Shown in pieces: positions 37,367 to 46,913 of a stretch of DNA of 64,000 nucleotides. Made by a program: the position numbers and the translations under genes. Positions within the stretch are counted from its first letter, which is position 1. The number at the start of each line of letters is the position of its first letter. This stretch comes from Polytrichum commune (lineage: Eukaryota; Streptophyta; Polytrichopsida; Polytrichales; Polytrichaceae): positions 3,534,001-3,598,000 of the forward strand of contig OX485809.1 in the NCBI GenBank assembly GCA_950295325.1, read 5' to 3'. Below the pieces are notes generated by a model. That model ran no database searches. It saw nothing but the letters and a program-made list of their open reading frames with translations, and had not been told where the DNA came from.

Positions 37367-38134
37367 ATGTCGGGCGCATCACCACGGCAAGACGGATTCA
37401 GCATCGGGAAAGCGAACCATACGGGAGCTCCGGCATTTTCAATTGGGCTCCGCAACAAGTGGAAGAATGAAGACTACCGCCGTGGCCCGGGGTCTTACAA
37501 CCCCTCCGTGAACTCACCTTCGACGCCCGCCTTCTCCATGGGGGCGAAGTTGAAGCCGAAGGCCAACGACTCGTGGCAGCGTGGACCTGGCTCATACGAA
37601 GTCGGCGATCTGAAGCGCGGCCCCTCCTTCTCGCTGGGCATCCGCGACCTGCACAAGCGGAGCCAATCGACGGGGCCTGGCCCGGGCTCCTACAACGTCG
37701 AGCAGTCGTCGTTCACCAGGGCCTCGGCTCCATCGTACTCCATGGCGGGGCGGTGCGCAGCAGCCCCAAACTCTCAAAGTCCTGGCCCAGGGGCATACAA
37801 CATCTCGCCCACGCATTCCAAGGGTGGGAACTCGGCTCACAGCGCCGGCGGCTCCAGGACGACGACGGATTCGGCCGGGCTCGGCAGGTCGACGATGAAA
37901 TCGGCTCCCGCATTCAGCTTCGGAATGCGGTCGTCTGCCCACATCGACAGGACCCCCGGGCCGGGAGCATACAACTCAGCGACGCGAAGTCCCGGCCCCG
38001 CTTTTAGCATCGCCTCGAGGAGTACCAAGGTGAAAGGAGGCAAAGATCTGAACCCCGGACCCGGTGCTTACGATGTCACGTCCAGCGTCGTTCGCCGGTC
38101 GGGACCCTCGTACACCATAGCCCACAAAGCTTAA
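37367..38134 (+). CDS. SHIPPO/ODF3-like PGPxxY-repeat protein, 255 aa
   Basis: Single uninterrupted exon starting ATGTCGGG and ending TAA. Six evenly spaced repeats of the STPGR/SHIPPO type are visible: RRGPGSY, QRGPGSY, GPGPGSY, SPGPGAY, TPGPGAY and NPGPGAY. Each alternates with a PAFS(M/I/F)G-like or PSYS/T-like stretch, plus terminal SGPSYTI. In animals and algae such proteins (ODF3/CIMAP) bind flagellar microtubules; here a role in the sperm axoneme or locomotory apparatus is inferred. The frame upstream stays open to 37313 but lacks an earlier ATG. GC content is far above the surrounding DNA, and antisense frames are open purely from composition. Intronless structure could mean a retrocopy or an ancestral single exon. 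It looks intact. Confidence 0.85.
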   Translation: MSGASPRQDGFSIGKANHTGAPAFSIGLRNKWKNEDYRRGPGSYNPSVNSPSTPAFSMGAKLKPKANDSWQRGPGSYEVGDLKRGPSFSLGIRDLHKRSQSTGPGPGSYNVEQSSFTRASAPSYSMAGRCAAAPNSQSPGPGAYNISPTHSKGGNSAHSAGGSRTTTDSAGLGRSTMKSAPAFSFGMRSSAHIDRTPGPGAYNSATRSPGPAFSIASRSTKVKGGKDLNPGPGAYDVTSSVVRRSGPSYTIAHKA

Positions 38135-38788
38135 CCGTAGAGCTTCAACTCATCGCAGCAACCTTCGCAAGGTGCCACTCAATTCGTTCGCTCATCACTC
38201 TCAGTGTCCGCAAATTTTTCCTCATTTTCTCTCCAGATTGTTGTTGAGGACTACATAATCGTCATTGTCACGGACTTGTTGCCGAAAGAAGTGCCGATAA
38301 GTTTTGTCATGGAATTCTCTCACAGATTCTGTGAATTTGCCCCCCGAAACTGTGCTTCAAATAGGCGGAGGTCGGAATCTCGTCGGCCTGTATGAACGAC
38401 ATAGTGCATTTAGCTTCTATGACAAAGGTAGAATTCATCTACATCAATGAACAGGGAGAATCGACAGCTAGTTACAGATGAACCGGTTGAAAATCAAGAC
38501 TTCAGGAACATTACCGATCGATCTAGAGGGAACTTACAAGAATGTATTCCTCAATTTAACACAGAAAAACCAAAAGATGTCCGGCACATTATTCAGCCAT
38601 TTCTCTGGGTCGGTTCCATGGCCCTAGAATATACCAATTATATTCCATGGGTCCCGAACAAAGTTTGTTATTCGTTTGCTATTCATACGTTCAAGCTGAA
38701 CTTGGAAACTTGGGTGGAGTTATACTCCCGGCACTATTGCAAGAATCATTTTTCATCCCAATATTATTCTTTGAAAATATTACTCACA
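38135..38788. other. 3' flank of ODF3-like gene
   Basis: The first 250-300 bp remain moderately GC-rich and are probably 3' UTR. An open frame at 38447-38941 has no known domain and runs into a MITE, so it is taken as chance. Confidence 0.4.
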
Positions 38789-38952
38789 CATAACATTATT
38801 CAGATCCATAATAGTGTTTGTTTTGTGGGACTGATAGTGTTCCACGTAGTATTTGTAGATATTCTTCACATTCAAATCGAATCCGGGAATACTACGTGGA
38901 ATACTATCAGTCCCACAAAACAAACACTATTATGGCTCTGATTAATGTTATG
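38789..38952. mobile_element. MITE A, copy 4
   Basis: Full-length palindrome flanked by TA: ACATTATTCAGATCCATAAT left, CTCTGATTAATGT right. The inner arms 'gtgggactgatagtgttcca' and 'ggaatactatcagtcccac' pair. It is the best preserved copy of the family. Confidence 0.75.
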
Positions 38953-39699
38953 ATAGCAACACCATCATTGAAAACACCGGCACTATTCATAATATTCATA
39001 CTGTTCATATTGACACTATTCATCATTTTTGTCAGCGTCAATTTCTTCATATTTTCTAAGTTTCTTCCCATGAAGGTAAGATAATGAAGGCCCATGTTAG
39101 ATGTTAAATATAAAATGGAGCACAACCATGCAGCTGAATAAGTTTGAGTCAACATGTACCTGGTTTTATATGGGAAACAATAGGATCTCAACCGATTATG
39201 CTCAAAAGTCTCCTTGGACATTGATCTACACCCCTAAGAGGCCAAAAATGCCTTAAGAAGTGCAGTGGTCATGTTCCCATCCAACTTCTACGATGGAGCA
39301 CCTTTCTTCGCAAACTCTTTTCCCAAACTCATCATATCTTTTGTAATCCTCACATGATCCTCTCTATCTCTCTACACATCCAACATGCAAAGCCTCCATT
39401 TGAATGGGGTTCATACCTAAGGTGGGTGGGTCTTTAGTGGCTCATCTTCTTAATTGGACCCCTAGGCTTGAATGGTATGTGGTTTGGTGAGGATCAAAGA
39501 GAAAACATCATAAAGACACATGTTCAAAAGAGATTGAATTATGTCTTCAAATATTCATAACTATTCTACACTTAATAATAAACACAACTGGGAGGGTCTT
39601 TGTATTTAATTAAGAAATCAACAAGGGAATGTGGCTTTGCTAGGAGAGCCTCTATCCTAATTGACATTTTGGATGTTTGGAATAACCAATGTTTATATG
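38953..39699. other. Intergenic with repeat D fragment
   Basis: Bases about 39475-39605 carry a repeat D copy ('gtggtttggtgaggatcaaa', 'acacatgttcaaaagagatt'). No gene was recognised in the rest. Confidence 0.45.
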
Positions 39700-40260
39700 A
39701 ATTCATAGAGATGTTGATGGTTTGCTAGTAAATATTGGAAGAATGTTTGGAAATCTAAATGCGATATAAATTGGTTTGTGAAAATTTGGCTCATAAGCTT
39801 CAGTAACACCAGATTTGCAATCAATGTTTGGCACATTTGACTGTATATGATCTAGTTGAGATCCAACTTTTGTAGTCCTTGCATAAATCAAGACTTTAAA
39901 TTAATACATATGTTCATGAAGTGGAAGATTTATTTTATTAATATATATAAATGATTGTTATTTTCTAATACATCCACATTGAAATCTCCCAAAATGACAA
40001 TTGGATATTGCTCAAGTGAAGTTTGAATTAATGCTTCAAGTGAGTTCAAAAATGTGGGCAATGAACACAAATGAGCCTTGTAAACACATATAATATACAA
40101 TGCTTCTATTTTATTGTTGTTGAATGTGGTTGCTTTGTATTCTGAGCCATTCTTAAGCTTTATGGGGAAATAATTCAAGTGCATGTTTTGGAATGTCGAA
40201 TTATTATATTGCTTGCAAAATCAATTGGTTCACAATCCTGAATATGATATGCTATATGCA
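39700..40260 (-). mobile_element. Decayed endonuclease (EEP-type) domain fragment
   Basis: On the - strand, reading from about 40260 down: a CEPIDFAS segment, then LNYFPIKLKNGSEYKATTF, IICVYKAH, the catalytic ILGDFNVDVLE, then after a frame change SQLDHIQSNVP and GVTEAYEPNFHKPIYIAF. GDFN and SQLDHI are the two most typical motifs of exonuclease-endonuclease-phosphatase domains. Such a domain occurs in LINEs and in Helentron-type Helitrons. No helicase, Rep or reverse transcriptase was seen next to it, so the parent element is undecided. The final His-containing motif (usually SDH) is replaced by FHKP, as in some element-borne versions. Confidence 0.65.
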
Positions 40261-41940
40261 AAGGTACACTAGAGTGATCAACAAAGAATTAACACATAGT
40301 AGATTTATTTACTCTATTCCAAACACAATTATTTCAAGTGTTGATAACTTGTAATTTTGTAATTTAAGAAACAGAATCAAATAAACAATCACTTACATCA
40401 CACTCATAAGATGAGAATAATTAGAAGCCAAATGAATATATATATAACTATACCAAAAGAAGCTTGAGTGGAACTATTTGAGAAATATTTGTCCAGAATT
40501 TGATAAAAAAAACATCAGTTTTTGGATATTTTAGAATTAAATAGCAAGTACGAATTTCATATAAAAAGAGCTCATAATAAAAAATTATTATATTTAAGAT
40601 ATTTATTGAAATTAGCATTCTATCATATTGAAAATAAATACATAGAAGAAGAATATTATAATAAACATCTAAAACTATTAAATTGAATATCATATATAGT
40701 AGAATATTAGAAATATGAGTTGGCATATATAAGTGAATGATCAAAGTAAAAATTAATTATATTAAAAACTATTTGATATTATGAAATGAAAAATGAAAAA
40801 TGTTTATATTTAAATTTATTTACTTAATGACACAAAAATGCTTGGTATGGAGGATGTAAGAGTAAGCAACATATCGATTAATAAAAGGACACAAATAAAA
40901 GTATAATACAACCCAACATTGAAACAAAATAAATATCAATTCTAAAATTTATCATGTGAGATACATCCGTGTTTAATCACAAGGGCATGTCATTGATGCA
41001 ACACTAGTCCTTCGCGATTGTGAATTCATAAGTAGCAGCGTAAGTCATTACATCACCTCTAACAACTTTAAGTTCAAGGATCATAATAAGCATGCACACA
41101 TTATTAGCAAGGTAAGTAGACCCGAACTCAAACAAAGCTTCAACATGGCTTGAGTCGTGTTTGTCCCAATCATGAATGGACTATGGTAGGGAGGAAACCT
41201 TGGGTATTGGGACATCTTTTGGAAAGTCAACAACAATGAGATCAAACTTAAAGCCACACATAGACAACTGCAAACAAAGGAAACAATGGATAAGGGAAAG
41301 AAAAAAAGTACAAAACGAATAAATGGATGAATGAAAGTTAAACACATGAAACTTACTATTTTATGAAATCCGAAGTCTCAAGCAAGATTGGATTTGTATC
41401 AGCGCCATTCTCCATAATCGACGATATATTTGTCTTCTTCCCTATGATAGACATACGTGGCAACGTGATAGCAAAGGAAGTACCAATTATGTTTCCAACA
41501 ACATGTTGTTGTGTACCTGTTGAGAGTGAATAATTGAAGGCGTAGGGATGATTGGGACAAAAGGTGCTTGAGTTGAAGAAATTGGAGTTTGTGTTATGAC
41601 CTCCAATGAAATTGGTGAGCTAAGGGCTACCTGAGCAAGAGGGACAACTTAATTTTTATTGCCCACATTTACATTTACCTAGTACTTGTGATGGCGCAAT
41701 TTTTACTTAAGTATCATCATCCAAGATGTATGTATCATCTTGTGCTTGTGAAAGCCCTTATCTAAACCTCTCCAACTTCTCCTTTAGTGGGTAGAAAAAA
41801 AGAGGATAATCTAAGAACCAAAGGCATTGCAATGAAGTGTCATTTCCCGAATTTTCAATTGAAATCTAGTAAACATGCAAAGATTACCCTCCCATGGCCA
41901 AGTCAACAAGAATGTTGGCAATAATGTCAACACCACAACC
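40261..41940. other. Very AT-rich intergenic DNA, no gene seen
   Basis: The stretch 40430-40990 is extremely AT-rich. Between 41040 and 41940 - strand open frames occur without a known domain. Some may belong to the spliced-looking relic that follows. Confidence 0.4.
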
Positions 41941-42890
41941 CCAATGGTACTAGCTCTCTCATGAGATACCTACAAAGACTGAATTAAAATATTAATTTGA
42001 ATATTTTTTTTACAAACACACACACCCAAAAAAACCAAAAAAACCAAACAAACTTTAATAGAATCCTATAAATTCAATATTGTCATAAACCATGCCAATA
42101 GAATATTACAAAATTATGTTGAAAAATCACACATACTTATTTTACCCTCCGTGTAATGAAGAATGATAGTAAACTTAGTGAATACGTGGGGTCCCCTAAA
42201 CAACAATTGAAATGCCTTGGTCCACAACAAAATTCTCCATTTTTCCACATAAAGCATACGAAGTGGGATATGGTCACAACACTCCACCTCATCTAGTGCA
42301 CCCTTCATACCCTTGAACTTATTCACCATGACCACCTCCAACTACAAGAATTTTTCTCAAATGAGAAAATAAAAATAAATATAGTAAAAACGTCAATCGA
42401 TAAAGAACAACGGAAAGAATTGTACCCACGCCCAAAATGAAGCTCCAATAATCAAGTATTCAAGGTCGGACTCTTCTACATCACCAAGTGGAAATTGTAC
42501 GGACTTCCTTGTCATGGAGCTTGAATTTTTACGATCGCAACCATCAAGTCTTGTGCTTTGCTTTCACTGGAGTAGTTAGTCATAGCAGTTTTCATCGCCT
42601 CCCAAAGACCCTTTCCAATTTTAATTTCCAATGGATGTTTTTCGTTGTATTTAGCATGGCATCTTCAGTGGCAACTATAAATTCATAAGTAATGACATGT
42701 CAATAAAGACAAGTGTCACGGGGTTGGACTCACCTTATACAAAAAATTATAAACACCTCCACTATCAGAGGATACCAACAAGTATTGTTACAACATTGCT
42801 TTTGGTAAGATCATCCACAAAGAGGAGATTCTTATAAGCCGATAGTTTCAAAGTCCCAAATGTTCATACACAAAAATGTTTGCAGAGGTT
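41941..42890 (-). pseudogene. Unrecognised spliced-looking coding relic
   Basis: Read on the - strand, coding-like blocks are separated by plausible splice sites. A block near 42790-42750 ends before 'gtgagt'. A block near 42666-42430 includes DLMVAIVKIQAP and GDVEESDLEYLIIGASFWAW, followed by a GTACAA donor. After a 'tcttgtag' acceptor comes a block (about 42340-42140) with VVMVNKFKGMKGALDEVEC and MLYVEKWRILLWTKAFQLL. At least two stops fall inside the blocks, so it is probably dead. I cannot place the family: it may be a host gene relic or an uncommon transposase. Confidence 0.3.
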
Positions 42891-43600
42891 GGACAACTGC
42901 CAAAATAACTACTAACTATATTTTTTTTCAGTACATTTTAGGGAACAACTATAATTGACTAGAAAATTTTCAAACCCATTCGAAAAACAACTATAGTTAA
43001 CTAAAAAATTTTAAGACCAAATTCAAAAACAACTACAGTTAATTAGAATTTTTTTTTTGACAACTATAACTTGAGAGTCCCCACATTTGTAAGGAGCCAA
43101 CCAACAAGTTCTTTCATTTATCTCAAAAATGAAATGAAATATATTACAATAATTTTCTTAAGAGACCTTATGTAAAAATCAATGTTTGTCACCAATGCCG
43201 GTCCATCCCAAGAAGGAATAGAACTCATTGATCCTTGCGACAGGTGAACCCATTATACCCTAAGTTACTTATAGATAATGAGGTCTTGCTCATTGGGTGT
43301 TGATTGAATCTGAGTCACAAATGGAATCAAGTCCCAAATTTGAAATTTGAATGAAAGAGAAGGAAGAGATATAGATGCTCTAAATTGTCTTGATACTACA
43401 CTACATGTCGCACTCAACTTTAGTTAACTAGATATAACTATAGTTAACTAGATTTTTTGGCAGACCAAAATTAAAACAACTATAGTTAACTACATTTTTT
43501 GGCAAGTCAAATCACGAACAACTATAGTTACGAAAGGCAGCCGGTTAACTAATAGTTGAATTAACTGGTTAGTTGTCCAAGGTCTGAAGGTTTGTGAATT
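42891..43600. repeat. Repeat B-related block with repeated 'aactatagttaacta' units
   Basis: The unit 'aacaactatagttaacta' followed by T-rich sequence recurs several times (near 43000, 43435 and 43470). The end of the block, 43495-43590, matches 225-320 closely ('acaactatagttacgaaagg', 'ggttagttgtccaaggt'). So repeat B has a relative here, with a short internal unit amplified. Confidence 0.55.
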
Positions 43601-43826
43601 AAATTTTTTTTGACATGCACAAAACATTAACACACAAGAACTATTTTTTTCTTTAAAACAATACAAAAACATCAAAAAGTGGCAAAAAGATTGCAATTCA
43701 GACCCCCCCCCCCCCAAACAAAACAAAACAAAACAAAAACAAAACGCACATGTTCACATTGTGTGTAGCCTATAAAAGACTTCCCACTGAGTCCGTTAGG
43801 TCAAGAGATATGCAATCCGTTGAATA

Positions 43827-44354
43827 ATGCCAATTGGCATTATCAACATGGTGAGGGTGAATATACCTTCACCATGTAGAGATCTTGTGGTTACCCTCCC
43901 AAATGAAAAACATCTTGCCACAAAACTTTTGCAAATCCTCGTCTCCAAAGAGAGACAATTCAGAAGTAGCATTGTAGAATCTCCCAAGAGCATCCGTTCC
44001 TTGGTAATCAAACAAGTATCATCCTCTATTCCACCCTCACCATCAAACACTAAAACATATAATACTCTATCTCCCTCACGCTAGCCATTCAGGAACTCAT
44101 TCTCCAACTTCATGACATTTTTCTCCAGTTTAGGTTTTACCAACTACAAAGGTTTGAGACGACAAAGAAGAATAAACAAACGGGACTTAAACAATGGTTT
44201 GATTCTCCAAATCATTGATCAAATAATCGAAGTTTGTGGTTTGAAAAGTGCACATGTGCGCCACACTATCTTGGGCATTGTCAAACCCATATGGGAAAAC
44301 ATCGTCTTCATCGATGTCATGAACAAGATGAACTATGGATCAACCATCAATTAA
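43827..44354 (+). pseudogene. Unrecognised ORF with one internal stop
   Basis: One frame runs from an ATG at 43827 to a TAA at 44352-44354, broken by a stop at 44082-44084. It reads MPIGIINMVRVNIPSPC at the start and RQRRINKRDLNNGLILQIID later. No known domain is visible. The length (about 175 codons) and near-openness are the only support. It could be a transposon gene fragment. The short stretch before it (43601-43826) holds a run of 13 C and A-rich sequence. Confidence 0.25.
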
Positions 44355-44437
44355 ACAACATCATCGCAAGCACTTAGCATATACCTTACAAGAATTGAGC
44401 AATGACTAGCAAGGACCACTCCATAATGGCTAGGTGT

Positions 44438-44585
44438 GGGGGGGGCGGGGGGGGGGGCATTCTCCATACCTTTTTTGGGAAATCTTTTGGACTAGGGGGT
44501 TTTATGCAGGCCACCCCTAGCCCCTTTGTGGTACCATATGTATTCTACAATGGCCAAGGGGGGGGGGACCACCCCCCCCCCCCCC
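44438..44585. repeat. Cluster of G and C homopolymer runs
   Basis: G runs of 8 (44438-44445), 11 (44447-44457) and 10 (44558-44567), then a C run of 14 (44572-44585). The last two face each other across 'acca' and could form a hairpin. Either strand could form G-quadruplexes. Confidence 0.9.
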
Positions 44586-45979
44586 TCTCACCCCCCCTCC
44601 CAACTTCTCCCCCTTCTAGATTAGGTTCACATGGTTGTTCGTGTGAGCCAAAATATTACTCATGGCCTCCTCCATGCATGCCTTTAATGCCCATTTAAGG
44701 GCCTTGGAAAGGGGGTGCTAACCCCCCTCGCTCTCCACTGAGCAAGCCTAGCCTAAGCCAACAACAAGCAAGGGTTTAGGTGGATTGAGGAAGCAAAAAA
44801 TGGGCTAGGAGGAGGATGTGTACCTCTGAGGCAGTGTCCTCAACGAAGACAATCGCTGCAACCGCTGTACATTGACGTCGATGCCTCCCCCGCGTCCACG
44901 TCCACCTCGCCTTTTGGCTGCTCGACATTCCCATGCTCACTCGCTCCTCGCTCTTGGGTAGCCGAGCCTACCCCCACGGCCCATCAGCTACCCCAGAGCC
45001 ATCCATGCCGGCCCATTATAGTCAAAGTTAGATTAGGAGGTCAAGTTAGGAGGTTGGGTTATGTTAGGAAGATATGTTAGTTTGGGAGTTTGTATGGGAC
45101 ATTGGTTGAGGTTAGATTATGTTAGAAGGTTGTATTTGACATTACTTCATTAGTTTAGATTATGGTTGGAGGTGGATAAGTTTCATGTAGGTTAAATATA
45201 TTTGCTTTGCAATGCTACATACATTCTTACACTCAATATTGATACATTCTCACATACAATCATGCATACATTCTTGCATACAAGTTTTGCACTTGCATGT
45301 TTCAAATGTTAGGTTTTGTCCTCATATATGGAGCCTGACGACTCTTCCACAGTTTCATTAACTACCTCCAAACTTTCATCTCCAACAATAAATGATTGTA
45401 ACTATGTGTCCTTGAAAACCAAAATCTTCGTGGTTTCAGTGTGGTCCGCCTCTTTAACCCCTACACAATATTTTCCCCATTCTAGCCCTCTTGAGTTGTT
45501 TTGTACTAGAAATTTTCAAAACCACATTTATTCCTTCAGCTCCTTGCAGGTGTCGCATAATCACTCTCCTCCATTGGCACTTGAAATAATATCACACAAA
45601 TTGCTCACTAATTGTATTGCCTCCTCTAGTCGACTTCCGAATGAACTTCTCACCATAAACGAGGTCATAAGTACCCTTCACAACATTGAAATTTGACAAT
45701 GACATGGAAGCCTCCACTAATGGTTCAATTTGTGTTGGTTTGGACTGTTAGAATTCCCATCCTATTTGTGTCAATTATCAATTCACACAATTCATTAAGT
45801 TAAATTTTTTTTTTCATAGACAATGCTATTGTGTATTCCTAATATACACCACCAAAAATTGTTCTAAAGTGGTTGTCTTCTTTTTGCTTTTCTTTTGGCA
45901 CAAAATAAATATTCAATTGTACGAAGGAACCCAAAATACAACCGACCCGGGAAAACCAACGCAACCCGAGTGGAAATTA
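44586..45979. other. Intergenic, no gene recognised
   Basis: The first 400 bp are GC-richer, with Pro/Ser-type open reading. From 45000 the DNA returns to AT-rich. A 126-codon frame at 45316-45696 (+) shows no recognisable domain. Confidence 0.4.
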
Positions 45980-46700
45980 AGAAATAATGCTCATTTGCAG
46001 CCTATATTTCCACATGACAACTAAGTTACTCCAGGTCACAATAAGGCCTTTGACCCCCCAAGTCAAATCAAATTTGTTAAGAATGTCCTAGTAGGCAACA
46101 TTTACGGCTTTCTCCAAATCCCTGAGAGTTTGTTTCCATTCAATCCTCCCATAATCTTGCAAAGCATCTCAAATGACTTGACGTGTTTTCTCAATGGGTC
46201 ATTGCAAATTATTAAAAACTAGGTCATGGCATTGCCGCCATATTATCCACAAAAGACCGCTTCTTAAGAAAAACCAGATACGACTGAACCGTTTGAGTGT
46301 TTTTCACAAAGGTTGATCAAAGAGACATTGCATCATAGAAAAAGATTTCCAAGGCCCAAGGTTCCTTTTTTTGGCAAAGAGTTGCCACATGATGTTGGCA
46401 GCGTGTCGCCACTTGTGTTGAGCGAGGGGAAAGTTGTAAAACATGTGCTCCACCAATTCAACATCCGAGGGCCGCAGTGGGGACAAATTTTGTCAATCTC
46501 CATAAAGATATTACTACTCCACTTGTTAACCACGACTGCCTTATGGATGACCAACCATAGGAAAGCTTCCTCTTTTTGTGCCTTATCTTTGTGCCAAATG
46601 ATATTCCACCTAGGGGAGGTGGAGGGGGGGATTTCATTCCATCACTTGTGCGGAATTGGCTTCTTGAGTAAAGTGGTTGTCTTCTCAGAAGTCAACCTCT
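45980..46700 (-). mobile_element. LINE 3' fragment with zf-RVT domain
   Basis: The - strand encodes, across two frames, STSPRWNIIWHKDKAQKEE, FLWLVIHKAVVVNKW, then CPHCGPR and a VELVEHMFYNFPLAQHKWR stretch. That Cys/His arrangement is the zinc-binding domain found downstream of plant LINE reverse transcriptases. The segment continues to about 46000 with SRIWFFLRSGLLWIIW. No reverse transcriptase core is attached, so this is the 3' piece of a truncated or broken L1-type element, different from the 6.7-12.5 kb LINE. Confidence 0.7.
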
Positions 46701-46913
46701 CTCTTCCTTTGTATCTACATGTGTTGCTTTCTTTGCGTACACCATTCTATGCACGCATATTTTTACCAAGTCTATGTTGATGGCATCCCTTCGCGTTGTG
46801 GATGGCTCCATTCCCTTCCCCACCCATTGGGCTTAAATTGTATTGTGGTTCATGAGAGTTTGCTCAATCTAAAATTTGGCTTTTGGCTAGGCATCATGTA
46901 TGTGTAACAAAAG

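Noticed and set aside
37398-38043. Antisense and alternative-frame open stretches over the ODF3-like gene
   Set aside because: High GC leaves few stops. Only the + frame shows the repeated PGPxxY motif.
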